Assembly: GCA_022842995.1 (NCBI GenBank)
Contig: JALHOM010000010.1
Span: 1 to 46,769 of the forward strand
Direction: 5' to 3'
DNA: 46,769 nt
Origin: Candidatus Saccharimonadota bacterium
GTDB lineage: Bacteria; Patescibacteriota; Saccharimonadia; Saccharimonadales; 2-12-FULL-41-12
Part shown: positions 40,675 to 46,769 of the stretch, one piece after another
Numbering within the stretch: position 1 is the first letter of the stretch
How the letters are laid out: every line of letters begins with the position of its first letter
Translations under genes and position numbers: made by a program
The notes under the pieces: model-generated
What the model was told of the DNA's origin: nothing
Database searches by the model: none
The model's input: the letters and a program-made list of their open reading frames with translations, nothing else

Positions 40675-41265
40675 TCAAAACAATTTTAACAGTTCAGATG
40701 TATAGATTGATTCGCTCATGCTGTGGCCAGCGCCCTCTAGCTCTACTAACCTCGAGTTTGTTAACTTTTCTGATGCAATTTTTGCACGCCTTACGAGAGG
40801 CGGTGAGGTCGTGTGTTCTCGTTGTCCGTAGGTAATGGTGGTCTTGATCTTCGATTGATTGATCTGATCTGCGAAAATTTGGAAGTTGGTTGAGCGAAGC
40901 TCGTTTATTCGCCTGCTTCCGAAGTAATTTATAAAGTAGCTGTCTGGTTTAAAGTGTTTGTCGCCCAAAAAGAAGGGAGACAACGAACATAAAAATATTT
41001 CATCAGGTCTTGCTAACCCGGCAGTAAGTAATGCTACTACGGCCCCAAAGGAGTTACCGGCGACGATGTTGTAGTCGCTTTTGTTCTCGTTATAAAAGGC
41101 TTCAAATTCTGCGCAGTAGTGTTTAAATGTTTTGCGCTTCCACGAAATAGGAGCTGGGCAAACCCGGTAGCCTTTAGCGCTCAGCCCTTCCCTTAAGGCT
41201 GTATATTTTTCGTCCGAAGCAGTATTACTAAGATCAAAACCAGCAATCAAAAATACTGTTTTCAT
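40675..41265 (-). CDS. Alpha/beta hydrolase
   Basis: The nucleophile elbow GNSFGA (about 70-75) carries the catalytic Ser, and the catalytic His lies in GAGHSM near the C-terminus. An early VFLIAGFD strand carries the oxyanion region. The 196 aa is short for the family, so it is a minimal fold without a large lid. The substrate cannot be told. The start is 5 nt after the previous stop, in an operon with the 135-aa unknown. Confidence 0.83.
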   Translation of the reverse strand: MKTVFLIAGFDLSNTASDEKYTALREGLSAKGYRVCPAPISWKRKTFKHYCAEFEAFYNENKSDYNIVAGNSFGAVVALLTAGLARPDEIFLCSLSPFFLGDKHFKPDSYFINYFGSRRINELRSTNFQIFADQINQSKIKTTITYGQREHTTSPPLVRRAKIASEKLTNSRLVELEGAGHSMSESIYTSELLKLF

Positions 41266-41270
41266 AAATC

Positions 41271-41678
41271 TTAGTTATATTTACTTTCGGCAAGGAAAAC
41301 GAAGTCGTAGCCTGAGGTGCCGGCGTATTTCATGAATTCATCTTTGTCTTTCGGAGGTTCGTAGGTATCTGCCGAGGTCACGGGGCTAGCCTCTTCCCAT
41401 TTCTGTGGTGACTTAACTTGAAGAAGCTCGAATTTATCATCCCAACTCTCGCTTGGTAAGTTATCGTGAATAGTCTTTGAAACGAGGTCGAGAGAGTGCA
41501 CAAAATCTTCGGCGTACAAACAATAGTGTCCCTTGGCGGTAAAAAACCAAATGAAGCTATCAGGTGACAGAATCTCGTATTTAAGTAGCTTGAGGTCAGC
41601 CACATCTAAGCCGAATTGTTTAGCGATATCGATTAGAGGCTGATTTGAGTCGCCGTTCCATTCCCTAAGCATTTTCAT
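41271..41678 (-). CDS. Unknown soluble protein
   Basis: A 135-aa acidic protein without membrane segments; aromatic-rich (FIWFFTAKGHYCLYAEDF). No domain recognised. It leads a two-gene operon with the hydrolase. The TGATATTAT promoter ends 6 nt before its ATG. Confidence 0.65.
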   Translation of the reverse strand: MKMLREWNGDSNQPLIDIAKQFGLDVADLKLLKYEILSPDSFIWFFTAKGHYCLYAEDFVHSLDLVSKTIHDNLPSESWDDKFELLQVKSPQKWEEASPVTSADTYEPPKDKDEFMKYAGTSGYDFVFLAESKYN

Positions 41679-41684
41679 ACTTTG

Positions 41685-41693
41685 ATAATATCA
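41685..41693 (-). promoter_or_regulatory. Extended -10 promoter, leaderless start
   Basis: TGATATTAT on the minus strand ends 6 nt before the ATG at 41678. Confidence 0.57.
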
Positions 41694-41712
41694 AAAATAA
41701 TTATTGAGGTGC

Positions 41713-42480
41713 TTAAGAAACGAGTGTGCCGGCAAAGATCTGCCAAGCAAGAGCCGATTTTGCCACGAGGCTTAAGACGATGTAGGCTTTTTCGCCACGA
41801 AGGTAGTTAACCCATTTGCCTTTGGCTCGGTATTGTTTGTACTGCACCCAGGCGAAGATATTGAACAAAACAAATAGTGACACGACGATGCCATAGACAA
41901 ATCCAGGCACGGGAACGTCGCTTGGGCTGTTTGGAGAAAGTAGTTGAACAGTGAAGATAATCCATGGAATAATCCCGGCAATACAACCGAATATAAACGG
42001 CAACCACTGTCCGTCCCCAGGCTTGGTGTACTTTTCTTGCAATAAGCCAAATAAGATCATCGATACATTGACGCCAAATATCGCCAATAACGCGGCATAG
42101 TCGCTGATGCCGTTGAGCTGTGAGATAACAAAAATCATCACCGATGAGCTGAGCGAATACTCTACCCAACGGAACATGTTCTGGCTTTTCTTGAGGCCTT
42201 CGATGTATTTGCCAAAGTAGGCTTTAGAGGCGACGAGGAAATGGAAGAGCGCTGAGAGCCCTAGGAACAGGGCTATCGTGTAGCTGACGTTAACATTGAA
42301 TAAAAGTGTTGGGTCAGAAAATGCGGACCCCGGAGGCCCCGTCATGTAGGTGCCGGTTACGGGCAATGTAAAGCCGTTTGATAGCAGCAGAACGCCAAAC
42401 ATCGAAAAGAGGTGTAAAAACCCGGCCGCGATGTTCCATTTGCGCAGTGACTTGATTTTGTCAGTTGTGATTGTGCTCAT
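41713..42480 (-). CDS. Heliorhodopsin
   Basis: A seven-helix retinal protein of 255 aa. The key heliorhodopsin residues all fall on the reference numbering of 48C12 as I recall it: His23 (GFLHLFS), His80 (ALFHFL), counter-ion Glu107 (WVEYSLS), Ser237, and the retinal Lys241 (SLVAKSALAWQIFAG). Also typical are LLAIFGVNVSMILFG and IFGCIAGIIPWI. The proton-pump DTD-type motif is absent, so it is not a classical pump. Heliorhodopsins have a slow photocycle and an inverted orientation (N-terminus inside) and are thought to be light sensors or regulators of enzymes. No retinal-synthesis gene is in this window. A TGCTACTAT promoter sits 6 nt from the ATG. Confidence 0.96.
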   Translation of the reverse strand: MSTITTDKIKSLRKWNIAAGFLHLFSMFGVLLLSNGFTLPVTGTYMTGPPGSAFSDPTLLFNVNVSYTIALFLGLSALFHFLVASKAYFGKYIEGLKKSQNMFRWVEYSLSSSVMIFVISQLNGISDYAALLAIFGVNVSMILFGLLQEKYTKPGDGQWLPFIFGCIAGIIPWIIFTVQLLSPNSPSDVPVPGFVYGIVVSLFVLFNIFAWVQYKQYRAKGKWVNYLRGEKAYIVLSLVAKSALAWQIFAGTLVS

Positions 42481-42486
42481 GTTTAA

Positions 42487-42495
42487 ATAGTAGCA
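42487..42495 (-). promoter_or_regulatory. Extended -10 promoter of heliorhodopsin, leaderless start
   Basis: TGCTACTAT on the minus strand ends 6 nt before the ATG at 42480; no ribosome site exists. Confidence 0.58.
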
Positions 42496-42526
42496 CGAAG
42501 TCGTTCCTTCTGACGCTGCTTTAATA

Positions 42527-42565
42527 TAAAAGAGCAGCCGATGCTGTTTCGCTACGGCTGCTCTG
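42527..42565 (-). terminator. Intrinsic terminator after fasciclin gene
   Basis: On the minus strand a 10-bp stem (AGAGCAGCCG / CGGCTGCTCT) with a 14-nt loop is followed by TTTTATATT. It separates the fasciclin gene from the heliorhodopsin gene, so the latter depends on its own promoter. Confidence 0.82.
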
Positions 42566-42605
42566 AATCCTTAGGTTAATGAATAAAATGTATGATGGTT
42601 CGAAT

Positions 42606-43202
42606 TTATTGAGGCAGAAGTACTCCGGAAACGACGTGGACAACCCCGTTGCTGGCCTCTATGTCGGTTGATGTAATAGCAGTTTGCGTGCCTTTGCCGT
42701 CGACGAGATAGGCCTTGCCGTCCGTAATTTTAACAGTTAATTTCGCTCCCTGAACTGTGGTTACTTCTTGCCCATCCTTAAGATCTTTGGCCATGACTTT
42801 TCCCGATACAACATGGTACGTCAGGATGCCTTTCAGCTGATCTTTGCTTTCTGGCTTTAATAGTGTGTCCAGTGTTCCGGCTGGTAGCGCCGCGAAGGCG
42901 TCGTTGGTCGGCGCAAAAACGGTGAATGGTCCAGTGCCTTGCAGTGTCTCGACAAGGTCTGCTGCTTTAACCGCGCTTACAAGAGTCGAGAGGGAGCTTG
43001 TGCCGCTCGCTAACTCGACGATGTCGCTTTTTTGTTCCTCTGTGGCCTGCTCTTCGGGTTGTGAGGTCTGTTCGCTCGTTTGCGACGTTGTTGAAGTGCT
43101 CGGCTCGTCATCGTTCGTATTTGTGGCCAGGAAAATTCCTGCACCTGCGATAATTACTATCGCTACAATTCCGATTATCCATTTTGTTGATCCTTCGCCC
43201 AT
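42606..43202 (-). CDS. Membrane-anchored fasciclin (FAS1) domain protein
   Basis: A helix at about 8-26 anchors the protein, a Ser/Thr/Gln/Glu-rich linker follows (about 27-60), and a FAS1 domain fills the rest: STLVSAVKAADLVETLQG...PFTVFAPTNDAFAALP, then LTYHVVSG and SNGVVHVVSGVLLP. FAS1 domains mediate cell adhesion outside the cell. The ribosome site is AAAGGGAG. It is monocistronic, closed by a strong terminator. Confidence 0.95.
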   Translation of the reverse strand: MGEGSTKWIIGIVAIVIIAGAGIFLATNTNDDEPSTSTTSQTSEQTSQPEEQATEEQKSDIVELASGTSSLSTLVSAVKAADLVETLQGTGPFTVFAPTNDAFAALPAGTLDTLLKPESKDQLKGILTYHVVSGKVMAKDLKDGQEVTTVQGAKLTVKITDGKAYLVDGKGTQTAITSTDIEASNGVVHVVSGVLLPQ

Positions 43203-43253
43203 AAAATCATCTCCCTTTGTTAGTTAACGTATATGAATCTGACTTACCCACTC

Positions 43254-43838
43254 TTATATCATTACTTTCCTCCCGCCTTCTAGCCCCCTCACGATGAACG
43301 AATGCAAATCGTTGATTATTTCGTCAAGCTCATGTTGATTAGGTGGAAGTGGGTAGTATTCAAGTAGAAATCCGTTGATTGCGTGGGCAATGACTTTAGA
43401 CTTCTTGTCGATTTCTTGGGTTAGTATGCCGAACTCTTTTGTTTTTACACCAATTTCGAGCACTTCTTTTATGTGCAAGTAAGCCTTGTCGGGGATATAG
43501 CCTCGATCAGTTAATGAAAAGTGTGCACGATAATGGAGGTAGTACTTCAGCACAAAAACGACATCTTCGATATGGTCAAATTGGAAAGCAATTCGGTCGC
43601 GCATGGCTTCGCTTGCCTTGGTTCGAACTGGCAAGCCCTGACGAGCGTCGCCAAGTTCTTTTCCGACGAGCTTAAATAACTCTCCGAGCAGCTGGTCTTT
43701 GTCTTCGAAATAATGATAAATTGTCGAAAGATTGACACCGCTTGACTTAGATAATGCTCGCATACTTAATCCGTCGTACCCGTTGGTTGCGAAAATATTC
43801 TTTGCTGAAATTAGTAGTCTGGATTTAGTGCTAGTCAT
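43254..43838 (-). CDS. TetR/AcrR family transcriptional regulator
   Basis: With the start at ATG 43838 it has 194 aa, normal for TetR. The N-terminal HTH (AKNIFATNGYDGLSMRALSKSSGVNLSTIYHYFEDKDQLL) is classic, followed by the helical ligand-binding domain. The track's 19 extra N-terminal residues would be encoded by its own operator and promoter, so they are rejected. The 24-bp palindrome just before the ATG overlaps its predicted transcription start, which suggests autorepression. It is divergent from the decayed DUF368 gene, its probable former target. Confidence 0.92.
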   Translation of the reverse strand: MTSTKSRLLISAKNIFATNGYDGLSMRALSKSSGVNLSTIYHYFEDKDQLLGELFKLVGKELGDARQGLPVRTKASEAMRDRIAFQFDHIEDVVFVLKYYLHYRAHFSLTDRGYIPDKAYLHIKEVLEIGVKTKEFGILTQEIDKKSKVIAHAINGFLLEYYPLPPNQHELDEIINDLHSFIVRGLEGGRKVMI

Positions 43839-43839
43839 A

Positions 43840-43863
43840 ATTAGAACAAACGTTTGTTCTAAT
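43840..43863. promoter_or_regulatory. Perfect 24-bp palindromic operator of TetR regulator
   Basis: The half-site ATTAGAACAAAC is followed at once by its exact complement, 24 bp without a mismatch. It begins 1 bp upstream of the TetR ATG. A TATACT -10 for TetR lies at 43866-43871 (minus), so a bound dimer would cover the transcription start. Size and location are those of TetR-family operators. Confidence 0.85.
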
Positions 43864-43966
43864 ATAGTATAGCCTTCGGTCTTCTTCTTCGTCAATGAAA
43901 TAAACTCAATCTATCGTAATTTGTATAAAATAGGTACTTTGGTCGAGCCATAAAAAGTCTCGGTTT

Positions 43967-44379
43967 ATGACTAAAACAGAAATCCGAGCAAGAGCCCAAA
44001 AACGTAAAGCTCGATAATTTTTCAGCGGTCATAATATAGGATTCACCGGACTGATCCCTGGCGTTTCGGGTGGAACTAGTACATTTTTATTTGGGTTTAA
44101 TAATGAGCTTCTGCATGCCATTAAACTCATGACCGTTAGAATTCCGCTGAAGCATTACCCTAAGGCTGTAATTGTTTTGTGGTAGGCGTGATGGCCGGAT
44201 CAATTCTGTGCATATGGCCGTGGCAAAATGTTGAAATTTATGACGTTTCGACCAATGGCTGGCCTGCTCTAAATGATTCCCCGCTTTGGTCCTTGTTCTT
44301 GTTGTTGTTGGCTGCAGGTTGCGCGATTGTGGTGTTTTTTGAGCAAGTGGGGATCGCTATTGGATACGACAATATATAA
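43967..44379 (+). pseudogene. Decayed DUF368 (PopT-like undecaprenyl-phosphate translocase) gene
   Basis: The N-terminal remnant is MTKTEIRARAQKRKAR, a TAA at 44015, then in the same frame GFTGLIPGVSGGTSTFLFG, the hallmark of DUF368. It runs to a TAG near 44186. The C-terminal remnant (GSILCIWPWQNVE...PLWSLFLLLLAAG) is in the 66-aa track ORF 44179-44379. The intact family is about 280-300 aa, so the central part is deleted. DUF368 proteins (PopT) recycle the undecaprenyl-phosphate carrier across the membrane. Internal stop plus large deletion make function unlikely. Confidence 0.8.
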
Positions 44380-44416
44380 ATTGTTGAGTTCAAAAATGAG
44401 CTCAAAGCAGTAAAAA

Positions 44417-45046
44417 TTAGTTCGGATTAGTGACTGTAACAGGCATTACGTCTTGATAAGCGTAGGTTTTGCCGTCATCGCCATCGAACCAAACGTGGAG
44501 ACTCCACCCAGAGTATGTCGGTAAGCCGGCTACGTCAAGCTGGCCATTGCAATCGGTAGAACCGCTAATTTTATTTGAGCTAAACCGTTTATCGTAGCCC
44601 TCTTGATATAGTTTGAAATTACATTTCCCTGACGCTGCCTTGTCGAGCTTGGACGCAATAGTTAGTGTAGCCCCCGATTGCGACACTCCAGCTGATTTTA
44701 GTGCTAGATAAACTTTGTCTTTCTTGGTCTCGGTTGCTGGAGCTTTAGTCACCGGCTTTGGGGCTGGCTTTGGTGGGGCTGGCTTTGGGGTTTCAGACGT
44801 TGGCGTAGTTGTTGTTGATGTTTCTGCTGCTGGTTTCTCGGCTGGTATTGTTACGGTCTCTGTTTTTTGCTCCTCAACTTCGAGACTTTTCTCTAGTTCG
44901 ACTTGGGCTTGTGTTTTCTTGTTGTCCTGCTGGTCGGACGAGTTTCTGATCCCGACTTGGTAAGCCGCGAATCCAACGACACCGAGCACGAGTATGAATG
45001 CGACAACGATTTGTAGATGAGCAAAACCATGTTGATTATTTTTCAT
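44417..45046 (-). CDS. Anchored extracytoplasmic protein with pilin-like N-terminus
   Basis: The N-terminus NNQHGFAHLQIVVAFILVLGVVGF resembles a type IV pilin start: Gly-Phe cleavage point and a long hydrophobic helix. The +5 residue is Gln rather than Glu, so processing is uncertain. A Lys/Glu-rich stretch, a Pro/Thr/Lys linker (about 60-105) and a beta-sandwich-like domain with two Cys (GKCNFKLY, STDCNGQ) follow. CAGGA precedes the ATG. It lies between two pseudogenes. Confidence 0.75.
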   Translation of the reverse strand: MKNNQHGFAHLQIVVAFILVLGVVGFAAYQVGIRNSSDQQDNKKTQAQVELEKSLEVEEQKTETVTIPAEKPAAETSTTTTPTSETPKPAPPKPAPKPVTKAPATETKKDKVYLALKSAGVSQSGATLTIASKLDKAASGKCNFKLYQEGYDKRFSSNKISGSTDCNGQLDVAGLPTYSGWSLHVWFDGDDGKTYAYQDVMPVTVTNPN

Positions 45047-45117
45047 TTTTTTCCTGTTTTTATATTTAAATTTAGCCTGATATTACCATGACTAAATAAC
45101 TTTCGTCTAGTCTGACG

Positions 45118-45602
45118 ATCTTTATTGATAGTCTGCTTATTTTGCTATTTTTACTGATTGCCGCGCGTTACCTTAAGCGTTGGTCGCGCACACTTCAGCG
45201 TTTTTTCATACCCAGTTCATTGGTCGCGGGGATTGCAGGTTGAGTTTTAGGGCCGCAGATCCTGGGGATAATCCCGGAGTCAGTGACTGGGCAATGGGCG
45301 TAGCTTCCAAAAATATCTAATCAGTGCCGTTTTTGCTGGACTTTTTGTGGGAAAGACCATCCCTTTGTCGGTATACTCATGAACCGACTTGTTTGCCCGT
45401 CCAATAAGTTAAAGATTCGCGAAAGCCTTACCTGTATACAACGTATTTTGAGCCATTATTAGGAGGCGGGCTCGTGACTGCTGGTGCGGCGATTGTTACC
45501 CATGAAGCAGGTTCGGGCGTTGCCCTAGTATCGGTATTTATAGCAACAGCTTCTTGGCTGATTGTCGGCTTGAGACTTGGTCGCAGAAAACCGGCATCTT
45601 AA
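45118..45602 (+). pseudogene. Decayed GltS-like sodium:glutamate symporter gene
   Basis: Three fragments read in the right order in different frames: LLILLFLLIAARYLKRWSRT...FFIPSSLVAGIAG, a TGA, then VLGPQILGIIPESVTGQWA; after a frameshift LISAVFAGLFVGKTIPL; and, after a deletion, YFEPLLGGGLVTAGAAIVTHEAG to GRRKPAS and TAA. The pattern (FIPSS near the start, AGLFxGKxIP, Gly-rich C-terminal helix) resembles GltS-type symporters. The intact family is about 400 aa, so most of the centre is gone. Confidence 0.6.
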
Positions 45603-45643
45603 GATAAAAAGTTTTAAAGTTTTTCAGCGCCTGTGTTGAAATT

Positions 45644-46769
45644 TTAGTTATCGTCTACACTGTAGTGTGTCTCGAGATATTGTAAATGACGGTTGCGGTA
45701 TTTATGGAATTCGGATTTTTTGAACCCAGCTCGCTTGATGAAGGTGCTTATTTTCTCTGAACCGATAAAATGCGGCATCATGACATATTCGGCGCCACAT
45801 GCGTAAAGCTTGCTTGCCTCGGCAGCGGTATTGGCCGAACAGATCACTACTGCCCGTGGGTTATTTGATTGAACCCATGAGACCAGCATTTCGTTAGTTT
45901 TGAAGTCAGAAATTGTCGACACAATAAACCGGCTTTTGTGCAGTTGGAGTTCATCGATCAGTTCTGGGTCGGATACATCGCCGTACATGACATTGATATG
46001 TTCGCGCTCCAATAGTTCGATTGCGTCAGGGTCGTAATCAACGACAATAAACCGTTTATTCATAGATTTGAAGGTTCGGATAAATTCTTGGCCGCCCCTA
46101 AAGTAGCCAAACAAAACTATAGGAAAACCGTGAGAAAGCTCCGCTTTTTCATAGTTAATGACACGATTTTCAAAAAGTCGAAGCCTGGTATTGATCCGGG
46201 TATAGATAAGGTCGTCGAACTTGATTAAATAGGCAGAAACAACGAAAGTTATGATAGCAACCAAAGATAATATTGCCTGAATGTTTTCATCGACAACGCC
46301 GGACGAAACGGTCGCTACAACAAAAATTAACGAAAATTCACTTATTTGAGCTAAGCTAATGCCTGTTTTAAAGCTTGAACGTTTCGTGTAGCCCAAGAAG
46401 CCCATTGTTAGCATGATCACCAGCGGCTTAAGAAGCACGACAATAACGGAGAAGACAAGCGCTGGAATAATAGCCGTGCTTAAATCCCCTACTAAAACGG
46501 ATTGGCCGATTATTACGAAGAATATAAGAATAAAAAAATCACGCAGCGGCTTAATCCGTGAAGCGATTTCATGTACGAACGGGGCGGATGAAAGTGCTAT
46601 TCCGGCAAACAAGGCGCCGATCTCTAGTGACAGTCCGGCGGCCTCAAAGAGATAGGCGAATCCTAGGCCCCAGGCGAGTGAAAACACTACGAGTAGTTCT
46701 TTGTTTTTTTCGAGCGCCCTCGTTATGCGTTTTAGCGGTGATCGACTAAGTAGTGTCAGCGCCACTATA
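45644..46769 (-). CDS. Kef-type (CPA2) cation:proton antiporter with TrkA-N domain, 5'-truncated
   Basis: The frame is open to the window end; the GTG at 46765 is not a real start. The remaining part has about six membrane helices (for example SLAQISEFSLIFVVATV, the CPA2 SQxGEFxF-like motif) and a C-terminal TrkA-N Rossmann domain (IVLFGYFRGGQEF, then FIVVDYDPDAIELL and VMYGDVSDPELI). Roughly 200 N-terminal residues are missing. It likely exchanges K+ (or Na+) for H+ with nucleotide control. Confidence 0.9.
   Translation of the reverse strand, partial: IVALTLLSRSPLKRITRALEKNKELLVVFSLAWGLGFAYLFEAAGLSLEIGALFAGIALSSAPFVHEIASRIKPLRDFFILIFFVIIGQSVLVGDLSTAIIPALVFSVIVVLLKPLVIMLTMGFLGYTKRSSFKTGISLAQISEFSLIFVVATVSSGVVDENIQAILSLVAIITFVVSAYLIKFDDLIYTRINTRLRLFENRVINYEKAELSHGFPIVLFGYFRGGQEFIRTFKSMNKRFIVVDYDPDAIELLEREHINVMYGDVSDPELIDELQLHKSRFIVSTISDFKTNEMLVSWVQSNNPRAVVICSANTAAEASKLYACGAEYVMMPHFIGSEKISTFIKRAGFKKSEFHKYRNRHLQYLETHYSVDDN

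Noticed and set aside
43839-43895. N-terminal extension of the TetR regulator to 43895
   Set aside because: This stretch holds the -10 element and the 24-bp palindrome; the extra sequence is not TetR-like.
44179-44379. 66-aa ORF as an independent small membrane protein
   Set aside because: It aligns by eye with the C-terminal end of DUF368 proteins and follows the broken N-terminal part; no ribosome site was seen.
1-46769. UGA recoded to glycine (as in Gracilibacteria/Absconditabacteria)
   Set aside because: The giant ORF and other long genes contain no internal TGA, and TGA occurs as a natural stop (for example at 23585-23587).
1-46769. tRNA, rRNA, CRISPR, insertion sequences, integrase or att sites
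   Set aside because: I looked for T-arm-like motifs, repeat-spacer patterns, transposase motifs and terminal inverted repeats and found none that I can support.

Overview
The window is one end-to-end contig piece (46.8 kb, GC in the mid-40s by eye) from what looks like a reduced-genome Gram-positive-type member of the Patescibacteria, most probably Candidatus Saccharibacteria (TM7). This is an inference. It rests on many short proteins with one N-terminal membrane anchor, a sortase with no sign of an outer membrane, compact gene spacing, a heliorhodopsin (a family reported mainly from monoderms), the standard genetic code (over 3,500 codons of one ORF with no internal TGA, and TGA used as a stop), and extended -10 promoters. 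No rRNA, tRNA, CRISPR array, insertion sequence or clear prophage was seen. The first 13 bases match the end of the Illumina TruSeq adapter, so the left end is an assembly edge. The first and last genes are both cut by the ends of the window.

Layout. (1) 1-11.3 kb: a giant 5'-truncated fibre protein (at least 3,557 aa) with calcium-binding TSP3 repeats, a collagen-like stretch, four CX14C units, duplicated beta-rich modules and a C-terminal self-cleaving peptidase S74 chaperone, followed by a small membrane protein. (2) 11.3-14.35 kb (minus): a three-gene polysaccharide operon with an anchored protein, a hyaluronan/chitin-synthase-like GT2 enzyme and a UDP-glucose-dehydrogenase-like protein lacking the catalytic cysteine. 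It is preceded by a long foldable leader ending in a terminator. (3) 14.4-17 kb: small membrane proteins, a YegP-like DUF1508 protein and an Excalibur protein. (4) 17.1-22.1 kb (minus): a MacB-like ABC transporter pair and a CPA1 Na+/H+ antiporter. (5) 22.3-26.7 kb: a GST-like protein, an SPFH protein, DUF1697, two unknowns, a gene broken by one in-frame stop, and a likely new small RNA with its own promoter and terminator. (6) 26.9-33.8 kb: a sortase, anchored surface proteins including a predicted beta-propeller, unknowns, a 45-aa small gene and a P-loop kinase. (7) 33.8-39.5 kb: an OmdA-like protein, the complete oxidative pentose phosphate operon pgl-gnd-zwf, an LRR protein, a PNPOx-like protein and a DUF2130 protein. 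(8) 39.6-43.9 kb (minus): a HAM1/RdgB pyrophosphatase, an alpha/beta hydrolase, a heliorhodopsin, a fasciclin-domain protein and a TetR regulator with a perfect palindromic operator. (9) 43.9-46.8 kb: two decayed transporter genes (DUF368/PopT-like and GltS-like), a pilin-like anchored protein and a Kef-type antiporter cut by the window end.

How it fits together. Most of the content is cell-envelope biology: surface fibres, polysaccharide, sortase, anchored proteins, an ABC exporter and ion antiporters. A compact NADPH-generating module and a light-sensing heliorhodopsin are added. A recurring signal is that about ten genes start only 6-8 nt after a -10 hexamer, so their mRNAs are probably leaderless; others have ordinary Shine-Dalgarno sites. 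The best candidates for something undescribed are the two structured RNAs on the minus strand (14.05-14.33 kb and 26.53-26.63 kb), the HasA/HasB-like operon with a pseudo-dehydrogenase, and the giant S74 fibre.
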